A stretch of DNA of 64,000 bases from the NCBI GenBank assembly GCA_019421385.1, contig JAHZFK010000001.1, forward strand, positions 62,001 to 126,000, written 5' to 3'. The translations under genes and the position numbers were made by a program. This stretch comes from Clostridiales bacterium (GTDB lineage: Bacteria > Bacillota > Clostridia > Oscillospirales > Butyricicoccaceae). Numbering within the stretch: the first letter of the stretch is position 1; the number at the start of each line of letters is the position of its first letter. This document shows, piece by piece, positions 1-8,161 of this stretch. Below the pieces are notes generated by a model. It was given only the letters and a program-made list of their open reading frames with translations, had not been told where the DNA came from and made no database searches.

Positions 1-591
1 CAGCGGCGAAAGCTCGTCATAGGCATCGTTTTTGAGCGGCTCATGCAAATCCAGCGTCACGATCGGCTCCAGAAACACATGGGTCAGCCAGCTTGCGAGC
101 AGCGCTGCCACCAGCAGCGCCAGTAACACAATCAGCACGATCCACGGCGAAGCGGTCGATAAGGCGCTGTCCGCCGTAGAGTCCACCCGCAAAACCGTGC
201 CATCCGCCAGACGGATCGCATAATAATAGGTCTGTTCGGCCAGTGTATCGGACAGACGGCTGGACTCACCCACACCTTTTTCCAGCGCCTCCGCAATTTC
301 CGGGCGCGAAGCATGATTTTCCATCTCCGCCGCATCCCGCTCGTTGTCATACAGCACCGTACCGTCCGCGCCAACCAGCGTGATCCGGTCGGCATATACG
401 CTGCCGATGCGCTTCAATTCCTGCTCATCCCCGGCTGCTGTCGCAGTAGCGATATAGTTACACTCATTACTGAGCCGCTCCTGCAGATCCTGCGTCAAGC
501 CGGAGTGCACCGCCACCAGCAGCAGAGATACTGTAACAACCAGCGTGACCAACGCAGTGAGGAAAATACTGCCGAAAACACGCTTTCTCAT
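1..591 (-). CDS. phoR: Phosphate-system sensor histidine kinase, N-terminal part (cut by window edge)
   Basis: The reading frame opens with ATG at 591 and stays open for 197 codons to the window edge, so the catalytic domains lie outside. It begins MRKRVFGSIFLTAL. A first membrane helix spans about residues 7-28, an extracytoplasmic segment with an LVGADGTVLYDNE stretch (typical of the PhoR sensor region) follows, and a second helix spans about 149-170. The ATG overlaps the stop of the upstream response regulator by 4 bases (ATGA), so the two are translationally coupled. Position after phoU and the regulator points to the PhoR role: autophosphorylation and phosphotransfer to the regulator under phosphate limitation. 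Kinase motifs cannot be seen here, so the assignment rests on context and on the N-terminal layout. Confidence 0.85.
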   Translation of the reverse strand, partial: MRKRVFGSIFLTALVTLVVTVSLLLVAVHSGLTQDLQERLSNECNYIATATAAGDEQELKRIGSVYADRITLVGADGTVLYDNERDAAEMENHASRPEIAEALEKGVGESSRLSDTLAEQTYYYAIRLADGTVLRVDSTADSALSTASPWIVLIVLLALLVAALLASWLTHVFLEPIVTLDLHEPLKNDAYDELSPL

Positions 592-1274
592 GCGTGCTCT
601 CCCATGCGATAGCCAACGCCGCGCACGGTTTCGATCATCGAACCCGCCGTGCCCAGCTTTTGCCGCAGGGTGCGGATATGCACATCCACCGTTCTGGTTT
701 CGCTTTCGTTGCCATAGCCCCAGATATTCTCCAGCAGCACATCGCGCGTCAGCACCGCGCCGCGGTTTTTCATCAGCAGGCACAGCAGCTGATATTCCTT
801 GAGCGTCAGCTGTACCTCCTGTTCCCCGACGAACACGCTGTGCGCACGCTCATCCACGCAAATATCGCCTGCTACCAGCGGACGGGCGGCTTCTTCACCG
901 TCCGACCCAGCCTGCGTGCGGCGCAGCACCGCACGGATGCGCGCGACCAGCTCCATCATGCCAAACGGCTTGGCAACATAATCGTCCGCACCGCTGTCAA
1001 GTCCGACCACTTTATCATATTCAGTGTTTTTTGCGGTCAGCAGAATGACCGGGATGCCCGCCGTCTCCTGCGCACTGCGCAAACGGCGCAGAATACTGAT
1101 GCCATCCTCACCCGGCAGCATGATATCCAGCAGGATGAGCTGCGGCTTTTTCTCGCGCAGCGCCGCAGCCAGTGCGCTGCCATCCTCCAAACCACGCGCC
1201 TCCATGCCCGTGTTTTGCAGCGTATAGACGACCAGTTCCCGAATGCCTGCATCGTCCTCCACGCAATAAATCAT
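588..1274 (-). CDS. phoB: OmpR/PhoB-family response regulator of the phosphate system
   Basis: 228 residues, full family length. The receiver domain (about 1-115) has the acidic pair D7/D8, phospho-acceptor D50 in LLDIMLPGEDG, T80 and K102 (AKPF). The C-terminal winged helix (about 130-225) ends with the usual ETRTVDVHIRTLRQK and VRGVGYRM motifs. It is expected to bind Pho-box repeats as a dimer and activate the pst genes upstream. It follows phoU after 60 bases and overlaps the kinase by 4 bases, so pst, phoU, regulator and kinase probably form one transcription unit. In Gram-positives this role is often named PhoP; the choice of symbol is by context, not by a specific residue. Confidence 0.9.
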   Translation of the reverse strand: MIYCVEDDAGIRELVVYTLQNTGMEARGLEDGSALAAALREKKPQLILLDIMLPGEDGISILRRLRSAQETAGIPVILLTAKNTEYDKVVGLDSGADDYVAKPFGMMELVARIRAVLRRTQAGSDGEEAARPLVAGDICVDERAHSVFVGEQEVQLTLKEYQLLCLLMKNRGAVLTRDVLLENIWGYGNESETRTVDVHIRTLRQKLGTAGSMIETVRGVGYRMGEHA

Positions 1275-1334
1275 TGCGTTTCCTCCTCAGTGGCCGCCCC
1301 CGGCAGCCGTTTCCAAACCTTATTGCTGTATTGC

Positions 1335-1982
1335 TTACTTTTCCTGTGTCTTGTGTGTGCCGGTGATAGAGAACTCCACCCACTCGGCAATGTTGGTCGC
1401 GTGATCCCCGATACGCTCCAAATACTTGGCGATCATCAGGATATCCAGCACCCGCTCGCCGTCCCCGGGGTTTTGCGAGATCTCCGCAATCAAATCCTTT
1501 TTGCACTCGGCAAACAGGTTATCGACCACGTCGTCATATTCGATTACGCTCCACGCCAGCGTCAAATCGCGGCGCACGAACGCGTCCAGACTGTCGGTGA
1601 CCATCTTGATGGTCGCCTGCGCCATCTGCTCGATATGCGCGTTATGGCCGCACGCACCGGACAGGTAGGTCACAATCTCCGCAATGTCGCTCGCCTGATC
1701 GCCGATGCGCTCAATATCCGTAATCATTTTCAGAACGGAAGAGATCAGGCGCAGGTCGCTCGCCACCGGCTGTTGCTGCAGCAGGAGTTTCAGGCACATG
1801 GATTCGATCTCGCGCTCCTTGCGGTCGATCTCCTGATCAATGCGGATGGCGGACGCAGCCAGCTTGGTGTCGCCGCCGAGCAGCGCCTTGACCGAGCTTG
1901 CGATCGCGTTTTCGCACAGCGCGCCCATGGCGATCAGTTCGTTGTTCAGTTCCAAAAGCTGCGAATCGAAACGGTTTCTCAT
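1335..1982 (-). CDS. phoU: Phosphate signalling complex protein PhoU
   Basis: 215 residues of two repeated three-helix bundles, as in PhoU. The conserved metal-binding E/D-rich helices are visible, for example AIRIDQEIDRKERE and ITDIERIGDQASDIAE in the first half and YDDVVDNLFAE plus YLERIGDHATNIAEWV in the second. PhoU reports the state of the Pst transporter to the histidine kinase and limits phosphate uptake. The start codon shares one base with the pstB stop (TGATG), which is tight coupling. Encoded in the pst operon, upstream of the two-component genes. Confidence 0.96.
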   Translation of the reverse strand: MRNRFDSQLLELNNELIAMGALCENAIASSVKALLGGDTKLAASAIRIDQEIDRKEREIESMCLKLLLQQQPVASDLRLISSVLKMITDIERIGDQASDIAEIVTYLSGACGHNAHIEQMAQATIKMVTDSLDAFVRRDLTLAWSVIEYDDVVDNLFAECKKDLIAEISQNPGDGERVLDILMIAKYLERIGDHATNIAEWVEFSITGTHKTQEK

Positions 1983-2737
1983 CAGCCAAACCTCCCCGTA
2001 ATGTAATCCTCGGTGCGCTTATCCCGCGGCATGGAGAACAGCTTTTCGGTGTCTCCCACCTCGATCATGTCGCCAAGCAGGAAAAACGCAGTCGTATCGG
2101 ATACGCGGGTGGCCTGCTGCATGTTGTGCGTGACCATAACGATAGTATAATCTTTTTTCAGCTCGAGTACAAGGTCTTCAATTTTCGCGGTCGAAATCGG
2201 GTCGAGCGCGGAGGTCGGCTCGTCCATCAGCAGCACTTCCGGATTGGCTGCCAGCGCGCGGGCGATGCAGATACGCTGCTGCTGGCCGCCCGACATGGAC
2301 AGCGCGGACTTTTTTAGGCAGTCCTTGGTCTCGTCCCAGATTGCGGCGTGACGCAGCGAGGTCTCGACGATCTCATCCAGCTTGACGCGGCTCTTGATGC
2401 CGTGCGTGCGCGGGCCGTAAGCAATGTTGTCGTAAATGGACATCGGGAACGGATTGGGCTTCTGGAACACCATGCCCACGCGCTTGCGCAGGATGTTCAC
2501 ATCACAGTCATGGTAAATGTCCTGACCGTCCAGGCGAATGTCGCCCGTGATTTTGCAGCCCTCCACCAGATCGTTCATACGGTTTAAGGAGCGCAGCAGC
2601 GTGGACTTGCCGCAGCCGGAAGGCCCGATGAACGCCGTGATCTCGTTGGCTTTGATATCCAGATCTATGTCATGCAAGGCATGGAAATCCCCGTAAAAGA
2701 GGTTCATGTCCCGAATCTCAATTTTATTCTGTTCCAT
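1982..2737 (-). CDS. pstB: Phosphate ABC transporter ATP-binding subunit PstB
   Basis: 251 residues, normal length. Walker A is GPSGCGKST at 38-46, the Q-loop lies in VFQKPNPFPMS, the ABC signature is LSMSGGQQQR (about 148-157), and Walker B is VLLMDEPTSALDP. FQKPNPFP and the YGPRTHG segment are characteristic of PstB among ABC ATPases. It powers high-affinity phosphate import through PstC/PstA at the cytoplasmic face. It lies 12 bases after pstA and shares one base with phoU. Confidence 0.98.
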   Translation of the reverse strand: MEQNKIEIRDMNLFYGDFHALHDIDLDIKANEITAFIGPSGCGKSTLLRSLNRMNDLVEGCKITGDIRLDGQDIYHDCDVNILRKRVGMVFQKPNPFPMSIYDNIAYGPRTHGIKSRVKLDEIVETSLRHAAIWDETKDCLKKSALSMSGGQQQRICIARALAANPEVLLMDEPTSALDPISTAKIEDLVLELKKDYTIVMVTHNMQQATRVSDTTAFFLLGDMIEVGDTEKLFSMPRDKRTEDYITGRFG

Positions 2738-2749
2738 AGCTTCCTCCGA

Positions 2750-3634
2750 TTACTTTTTGGTCAGCTTTTTGGCAACAAGAGCCGAAAGCGCGTTCATCAG
2801 CAGCACCACAACCAGCAGCACGACCGCGGTGGCATAGGCTTCGTTCATGTGCAGGCCCTCGCCGGACAGCACATACATATGAATGGCCAGCGTGCGGCCG
2901 GACTGGAACAGCCCCGGAATCTGCGCCATCGTACCGGCGGTGAAAATCAGTGCTGCGGTTTCGCCCACGATACGGCCGATCGCCAGAATGATACCAGACA
3001 GGATGCCCGGCATTGCGCTGGGCAGCACAATGCGGAACACCGTGCGCAGACGGCCCGCACCCAGACCGAACGAGCCTTCGCGGAAGGTGTCCGGCACCGA
3101 GATGAGTGCCTCCTCCGCCGTGCGCATGATGAGCGGCAGGATCATGATTGCCAGCGTCATTGCGCCCGCGAGCAGCGAGTAGCCCCAGTGCAGCTGGGTA
3201 ACAAAGAACAACATGCCGAACAGGCCATACACGATCGACGGAATACCGGACAGCGTCTCGGTGGTGATGCGGATGATATTCACCAGCTTGTTGCCGCGGG
3301 ACGCATATTCATTCAGATACACGGCGGTAAACAGGCCGAGCGGCACCGCCAGCAGCAGCGCGAGCAGCGTCATTTCGATGGTCGTGATGATGGCCGGCAT
3401 CATGGAAACGTTATCCGAATTGTACGTCCACTCAAACAGCGACGGTTTGAGATGCGGCACGCCGTTGATCAGGATGTATGCGATCAGGAACAGCAGCACG
3501 GCAAAGGTCAGCACCGCCGCGCCGTAAACCAATCCCTTTTGCACGCGCGCTTTGCCGCGGCCATATACACGCGGCTGCTTTTGAGAGGTTTGCACCACCG
3601 TTTTCTTTGCCGCAGAAGTCGCTTCGGTTGTCAT
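2750..3634 (-). CDS. pstA: Phosphate ABC transporter permease PstA
   Basis: 294 residues. After a cytoplasmic lead of about 35 residues there are six predicted membrane helices. The permease loop with the EAA-like segment reads RTAEEALISVPDTFREGSFGLGAG, matching PstA proteins. It forms the membrane channel with PstC. The gene starts inside the last codons of pstC (4-base overlap) and is followed 12 bases later by pstB. Confidence 0.96.
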   Translation of the reverse strand: MTTEATSAAKKTVVQTSQKQPRVYGRGKARVQKGLVYGAAVLTFAVLLFLIAYILINGVPHLKPSLFEWTYNSDNVSMMPAIITTIEMTLLALLLAVPLGLFTAVYLNEYASRGNKLVNIIRITTETLSGIPSIVYGLFGMLFFVTQLHWGYSLLAGAMTLAIMILPLIMRTAEEALISVPDTFREGSFGLGAGRLRTVFRIVLPSAMPGILSGIILAIGRIVGETAALIFTAGTMAQIPGLFQSGRTLAIHMYVLSGEGLHMNEAYATAVVLLVVVLLMNALSALVAKKLTKK

Positions 3635-4533
3635 GCGTCCTTCCTCCTTTTCAGCACCGAGAAGGTCAGATTAATCAATAGAATGAACACGAACAAAACC
3701 ACACCCGTGGCGATCAGCGCCTCGCGGTGCAGGCCGGTCGCATAGCCCATTTCGATGACGATGTTTGCCGTCATCGTGCGAATGCCCTTGAGCAGATTGC
3801 CCGTCAGGCGCGGCTGGTTGCCCGCCACCATAATAACCGCCATCGTCTCGCCAATCGCACGGCCGATACCCAGCACGATGCCAGCCAGCACGCCGGATTT
3901 TGCCGCGGGCAGCATGACCGAGAAAATCGCGCGCTCATGGGTAGCGCCCATGGCAACCGCGCCTTCATAGTAGGCATTCGGCACCGCGCGCAGCGCCGCT
4001 TCGGACACGCCGATGATGGTCGGCAAAATCATGATGCCCAGCAGGATGGACGCGGACAGGATGGTCGAGCCGGAAGAGATCTTTGCGCCAAAGAACTTTG
4101 CCACATCGAGCACCACCGGCGCAATCACCACCATGCCGAAAAAGCCGTAAACAATGGACGGAATGCCGGCCAGCAGCTCGGTGCACGGCTTGAGCACACC
4201 GTAGACGCGCTTCGGGCAGTAGAACGCCATAAAGATTGCGGTCAGCAGGCCAATCGGCACACCGATCACAATCGCACCGGCCGTGATGTAAATGCTGCCG
4301 ACGATCATCGGCAGGATGCCGTAAACGTCATTGCCCGGCTTCCATGTCGTGCCGGTCAGGAAGTCCAGCACGCCGATCTCACGGATCGCGGGGATGCCGT
4401 TGGCAAACAGGAAAACGCAGATCAGAGCCACCGCAAGAATAGACGCAAGCGCGCAGACAAAAAACACGCCGTGCATCACCTTTTCGAGCAGGTTTTTCAT
4501 TTCGCTCTTCTGCCTGGTTGCGGATTCGTTCAT
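3631..4533 (-). CDS. pstC: Phosphate ABC transporter permease PstC
   Basis: 300 residues with about six membrane helices and the permease loop VSEAALRAVPNAYYEGAVAMGAT. The motif LLAGIPSIVYGFFGM is shared with PstA and typical of this pair. PstC and PstA form the phosphate channel. It lies 69 bases downstream of pstS and overlaps pstA by 4 bases. The start is ATG at 4533, followed by a short charged N-terminus before the first helix. Confidence 0.96.
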   Translation of the reverse strand: MNESATRQKSEMKNLLEKVMHGVFFVCALASILAVALICVFLFANGIPAIREIGVLDFLTGTTWKPGNDVYGILPMIVGSIYITAGAIVIGVPIGLLTAIFMAFYCPKRVYGVLKPCTELLAGIPSIVYGFFGMVVIAPVVLDVAKFFGAKISSGSTILSASILLGIMILPTIIGVSEAALRAVPNAYYEGAVAMGATHERAIFSVMLPAAKSGVLAGIVLGIGRAIGETMAVIMVAGNQPRLTGNLLKGIRTMTANIVIEMGYATGLHREALIATGVVLFVFILLINLTFSVLKRRKDA

Positions 4534-4602
4534 GTTTTCACCCCATAGACAGTGGGAAAGGGCGAAACGGATTTCGCCCTGTGTTCCCGTGTTCGATTAT
4601 TC

Positions 4603-5493
4603 TTACGCAGCTACGTCGGCCCAGTCGGTGATCTCGCCGGTGTAGATGCCCTTGATCTGATCCATCGTCAGATTCTCAATGCTACTTGCCGGGTTTACGA
4701 CAACCGCGATGCCGTCCAGTGCGATAGCGGTGCCGGTCAGCTCCGCAGCTTCTTCGTCCTTCAGCTCACGGGAAGCCATGCCGATGGCGAACGTGCCGTC
4801 CATAGCGCCGGTCATACCGGAGGTGGAGTCCGAAGTCTGGAGTTCAATCTTAGCCTTGGGGTTTACCGCCTGATATGCCTCGATCAGCTTTTCCATCACC
4901 GGGGAAACCGAGGAGGAACCGCCAACCGCGATCTGGCCTTCCGAACCATCCGAAGTGAACGCTTCGGCTGCGTCATTTACCTTGATGTAGCCCTCTTCTT
5001 CGACAATTGCCTGACCGTCAGCGCTCAGGATGAAGTTGATGAAGTCCTTGGCAACGCCGGTCGGCTCGCCCTTGGTGGCAATGTTGAACGGACGGGACAG
5101 AGTGTAATCGCCGCTCTTGACGCTCTCAACCGTAGCGTCTACGCCGTCTACCTGAATTGCCTTGACGGTGTCATTGAGGGAGCCGAGCGAAACATAGCCG
5201 ATGGCGCTCTCGTTGCCAGCAACGCTGGTCAGCACAACGTCAGTCTTGTTAGCGATTTCCGCCTCTGCGGTGGTGTTGTCGCCGTTGTCATCCTCAACGC
5301 CGGTCAGCTCAACAAACGCGCTGCGCGTGCCAGAACCATCCTCACGGGAAATGACCGTGATCGCACCGGAAGCGCCGGTGGAAGCCGCGTCGTCCGTGCC
5401 GTTTGCACTCGCGTCATTCGCATTGCCGCCGCAGCCTGCCAGCGCGCCACACAGCATCAGGCCTGCCAGCAGCAGGGATACACTCTTTTTCAT
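4603..5493 (-). CDS. pstS: Phosphate-binding lipoprotein PstS with its two halves in permuted order
   Basis: 296 residues. A lipoprotein signal ends at the lipobox LAGC (Cys21), so the mature protein is anchored outside the membrane. The segment order is unusual. Residues about 43-180 match what is normally the C-terminal part of PstS (SREDGSGTRSAF, IGYVSLGSLND, SRPFNIATKGEP, GQAIVEEEGY). Residues about 190-296 match the normal N-terminal part (GGSSSVSPVMEKL, TSDSTSGMTGA, GMASRELKDEE, GEITDWADV). The gene therefore looks circularly permuted, with both halves complete. Phosphate-contact residues (S/T in SSSVSP; SGTR) are kept, so binding is likely retained. First gene of the pst operon, preceded by Pho-box-like repeats. 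Confidence 0.93.
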   Translation of the reverse strand: MKKSVSLLLAGLMLCGALAGCGGNANDASANGTDDAASTGASGAITVISREDGSGTRSAFVELTGVEDDNGDNTTAEAEIANKTDVVLTSVAGNESAIGYVSLGSLNDTVKAIQVDGVDATVESVKSGDYTLSRPFNIATKGEPTGVAKDFINFILSADGQAIVEEEGYIKVNDAAEAFTSDGSEGQIAVGGSSSVSPVMEKLIEAYQAVNPKAKIELQTSDSTSGMTGAMDGTFAIGMASRELKDEEAAELTGTAIALDGIAVVVNPASSIENLTMDQIKGIYTGEITDWADVAA

Positions 5494-5542
5494 AACTTGA
5501 ATTTCTCCTTTGCATTCAGATCTTGTTTTTCGTTACAAGCAT

Positions 5543-5616
5543 ATCTTACGGGGACAATGTAAAATCCAAAAGTCCGTGTTTGTAAAATCCATGTAAAGCA
5601 AAAAGGATTGTGTAAA
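5543..5616 (-). promoter_or_regulatory. Candidate Pho-box array and promoter of the pst operon
   Basis: Four copies of TTTACA on the minus strand (TGTAAA on the plus strand) begin at 5558, 5581, 5592 and 5611. The middle two are exactly 11 bases apart, the spacing of Gram-positive PhoP-box direct repeats (TTAACA-like, 5-base spacers). A weak -10-like TAAGAT follows at about 5548-5543, with no good -35, as expected for an activated promoter. The site lies 50-120 bases upstream of pstS. The assignment is inference from repeat spacing and position. Confidence 0.6.
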
Positions 5617-5624
5617 GTGCGCAA

Positions 5625-5660
5625 AAAAGGACGGCAAAACGCATGTTTTGCCGTCCTTTT
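5625..5660 (-). terminator. Rho-independent terminator after the O-antigen-ligase-like gene
   Basis: A 16-base perfect stem (AAAAGGACGGCAAAAC, 5625-5640, with 5645-5660) and a 4-base loop. On the minus strand it is followed by a T-run, so it ends transcription coming from the gene at 5707-7296 before the pst promoter. Confidence 0.9.
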
Positions 5661-5706
5661 GATGTTGTTTTGGCATATTCGATTCAAAGTGGTATAGACC
5701 AATCAT

Positions 5707-7296
5707 CTATCCGTTGCGCTTTTTGCGAAAATATCCCAGATACAGGATCGCCGCCGCCATACTCCAGAAGTAGGCCATCATATACGGTACCTCGAAGATA
5801 TTCTCGAAATAGCAATGCACCAGCACGCCGCACATGCCCGCAAACATGGACACCGCCAGCACACGGGTGCGGTCGGTCTGGTTGAAATTCGTTCTGCCGA
5901 TCGAGCGCAGACACCAGAGCACCATACCGATGAGCAGGATGATGAAGAAAATCAGGCCGATATAGCCCATCTCCACGAGCGTTTTCAGATAGTAGTTATC
6001 CATGTAGAAATACTCGAAGGTATCTGTCTCTTCGATGATCTTGTTCTGCATGGCAACCGCGCCGCCAAAGCGGCCCAGTCCGAAGCCCAGCCACGGATTG
6101 GACTCATGCAGCAGGTTGAGACCGGTCTCCCACCGCACCATACGGCCCGCGCGCTGGCTGGCCTCCATATAGTCCGCGGTGAACATATAGGTGATGCGGT
6201 TCGCAATCGACGGAATGGCAATGAGCGCGCCCGCTCCTGCTACCGCCATCAGCGCAATCAGGCGACGGTCGAGGAAAATCGCAAACACAACCACTGCGAC
6301 TGCCAGACCGCCCCACGCGCCCTTGGAGAACGTGAAGATGCAGCACAGGCACATCATGCCGGTCACGCCGATGGCCAGCACCTTGACCCACATCTTTTTG
6401 CAGTAATACGCCAGACCCGCCGCCATGGGTGCGAACAGCACCAGTAGGCTGCCCATGATATTCGGGCTGCCGGTCAGCGAATAAACGCGCGTGCGCACAC
6501 CTTCCTCAGTCTGGGACACCCAGCCCGCCGGAATGGGCGCGGCAATGATAAACTGATAGATGCCGTGCAGCGCAATCGGAATCGCCATCGCAAGCAGCGC
6601 GCCGTAAAAAATCGCAAAATCGCGGTCATCCTCGATCAAACGCGTGACAAGGAAGAACCAGAACAGATACTGCACGACCGCGCGGTAGCCATCTACCGCG
6701 ATCGACGGATAGGGCGACACTGCGCACATCAGGAAAAAGCCCACGCCGATGAACAGCAGCAAATACGCATCCACCGGTGTTGCGCGTGTCGAAAGCGGCG
6801 CGCGGCGCATCGCGGTGTGCCACAGGATGTAGGCAAACGCCGCGAGCATCAGGCATTCGTCCCATACGGAACCGAGGAATGCAATCGGAATATGGTTACG
6901 GATAAAGTAATCCAGCGGCAGATACATCGCCAGACACACGAGCAACAGGCCGCGCACGCCGAAAAAGCGGCACACCCGGCCGATCACACCGCCGCCAAGG
7001 AAGGTCGAGACCGGCTTCCAGATGGCAAGGCAAATCCGGTAAATGAAACTTTGTGCCGCCGCATCACCCACACGCTCGACAAACCGCCGCATCGCAGCGA
7101 TCACGCGCGCATAGCGGCTGTTGGCCTCCGTGCAGATGGGCGCAGCGCAAAAGCCATCCCATACACGGCGGAAGCGGGAATCCGGATAGGCATTTGCAAC
7201 CTTCCGGAAAAAGCCCGCGATCGCGCCCTCATGATACCACTCACGCAAGCGCAGCACTGCCCGCACCAGCAGGCTGTTTTGAAAAATCGCTTTCAT
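5707..7296 (-). CDS. O-antigen ligase/polymerase-like polytopic membrane protein
   Basis: 529 residues with about a dozen hydrophobic helices and a large extracytoplasmic loop late in the protein. The Wzy_C/WaaL-type region includes TGSPNIMGSLLV, a helix pair, then NPWLGFGLGRFGG and YYLKTLVEMGYIGL. Such proteins join or polymerise undecaprenyl-linked glycans outside the membrane. In a Gram-positive the likely substrate is a surface polysaccharide or teichoic-acid-like glycan. It overlaps the upstream DUF4330 gene by 4 bases, and the pair recurs as a probable unit. The exact substrate cannot be told. Confidence 0.85.
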   Translation of the reverse strand: MKAIFQNSLLVRAVLRLREWYHEGAIAGFFRKVANAYPDSRFRRVWDGFCAAPICTEANSRYARVIAAMRRFVERVGDAAAQSFIYRICLAIWKPVSTFLGGGVIGRVCRFFGVRGLLLVCLAMYLPLDYFIRNHIPIAFLGSVWDECLMLAAFAYILWHTAMRRAPLSTRATPVDAYLLLFIGVGFFLMCAVSPYPSIAVDGYRAVVQYLFWFFLVTRLIEDDRDFAIFYGALLAMAIPIALHGIYQFIIAAPIPAGWVSQTEEGVRTRVYSLTGSPNIMGSLLVLFAPMAAGLAYYCKKMWVKVLAIGVTGMMCLCCIFTFSKGAWGGLAVAVVVFAIFLDRRLIALMAVAGAGALIAIPSIANRITYMFTADYMEASQRAGRMVRWETGLNLLHESNPWLGFGLGRFGGAVAMQNKIIEETDTFEYFYMDNYYLKTLVEMGYIGLIFFIILLIGMVLWCLRSIGRTNFNQTDRTRVLAVSMFAGMCGVLVHCYFENIFEVPYMMAYFWSMAAAILYLGYFRKKRNG

Positions 7297-7793
7297 AGGC
7301 CTTGTACCGAATCAATATTGCCGGTCGTCTCAAAGTCGTTGGTCTTGATGATGAACGTACGGCCCGCACGCACCTCCTGCGTGCCAATCGAGGGAGCCGC
7401 CGTATCCGCAGCCATCTCCGTCTCGATCGTGAACACCAAATCCTTCTTACTCGGATCCAGCGCATTCACGATCTGTCCATCCGCCGTGGTCACCTGCTGC
7501 ACATAATCTTCGATCTGCATGTCCGTGATGACCGCATCTGTAAACGAGCTGCCGCTGACAATCTTTTTGCCGACCTGATCGTTGCGCTGCACCTCTTGCA
7601 CCAAAAACGGGGTCGCACCACGCACACGCACCACCACGGTCACCGGAACCTTTTTAGACGTAGCTTCCGCGATCTGCGGCGCGAACAGCTTATAGCCCAC
7701 GCCCGCTGCAACCACGATCACTGCCAGCAGCACGAGCAGATCGACGATGTTGATCACGCCGAACAGCTTGCCCTTTTCATTGATAATCTTCAT
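7293..7793 (-). CDS. DUF4330 membrane-anchored protein
   Basis: 166 residues. After a short cytoplasmic start containing KGKLFGVINIVDL there is one membrane helix (about 15-36), then an extracytoplasmic domain of about 130 residues with VVVRVRGATPFLVQEV, the pattern of DUF4330. Function is unknown. The last codons overlap the start of the O-antigen-ligase-like gene, which suggests a helper role in the same surface-glycan step. It has its own sigma-A-type promoter. The start follows GGAGG at a normal distance. Confidence 0.85.
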   Translation of the reverse strand: MKIINEKGKLFGVINIVDLLVLLAVIVVAAGVGYKLFAPQIAEATSKKVPVTVVVRVRGATPFLVQEVQRNDQVGKKIVSGSSFTDAVITDMQIEDYVQQVTTADGQIVNALDPSKKDLVFTIETEMAADTAAPSIGTQEVRAGRTFIIKTNDFETTGNIDSVQGL

Positions 7794-7860
7794 ATTTTTC
7801 CTCCGTTGGTAGGTTTGCGGCCAATTTTCCGCTTGAAAACAGAATTACCGCTTTTCGGCT

Positions 7861-7889
7861 ATTATACCACAGAGGGACAGGCGCGGCAA
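7861..7889 (-). promoter_or_regulatory. Sigma-A-type promoter of the DUF4330/O-antigen-ligase-like pair
   Basis: On the minus strand TTGCCG (7889-7884), 17-base spacer, TATAAT (7866-7861). The leader to the ATG at 7793 is about 60 bases. Confidence 0.7.
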
Positions 7890-7892
7890 GGA

Positions 7893-8105
7893 TTATCCCA
7901 TGATCTCCCGCCACCAATCGGCCAATTTGCACCGAAACATAACCGAATCGCTGTTTTCCGACGGCGCCGCTGTTTCCTCGCAAGCAACGGAAAACGCCGT
8001 GCACCACCATGCAGCTTTGGGCTGCTGCGGTGCAAATGCGCCTGTCAGCAGCACGCTGTATGCGGTTGCAGCCGCAATGACCGCCCGTTTGGTCTGTTCT
8101 GTCAT
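7893..8105 (-). CDS. Small hypothetical protein with N-terminal hydrophobic segment
   Basis: 70 residues, starting MTEQTKRAVIAAATAYSVL. A hydrophobic stretch (about 8-25) could be a membrane anchor or signal, followed by a Trp/Cys-containing tail ending DWWREIMG. I do not recognise a family. The only Shine-Dalgarno-like sequence (GGAAGGCGG) is the 3' arm of the terminator behind ispE, and the ATG directly follows the T-run, so expression would need read-through or a promoter in this hairpin. It may be a real small protein or a chance ORF. Confidence 0.4.
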   Translation of the reverse strand: MTEQTKRAVIAAATAYSVLLTGAFAPQQPKAAWWCTAFSVACEETAAPSENSDSVMFRCKLADWWREIMG

Positions 8106-8113
8106 AAAAAATA

Positions 8114-8156
8114 CCGCCTTCCGTCATCTGGTGTCCCCAGTATGCCCGGAAGGCGG
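8114..8156 (-). terminator. Terminator after ispE
   Basis: A 10-base stem CCGCCTTCCG / CGGAAGGCGG with a 23-base loop holding a small inner CTGG/CCAG pair, followed on the minus strand by TATTTTTT. It separates ispE from the 70-residue ORF. Confidence 0.8.
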
Positions 8157-8161
8157 CTTGA

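Noticed and set aside
594..2006. Long open frame (470 codons, plus strand) opposite the response regulator and phoU
   Set aside because: It is antisense to two well-recognised genes, has no family-like motifs, and arises from the high-GC third codon positions of the true genes.
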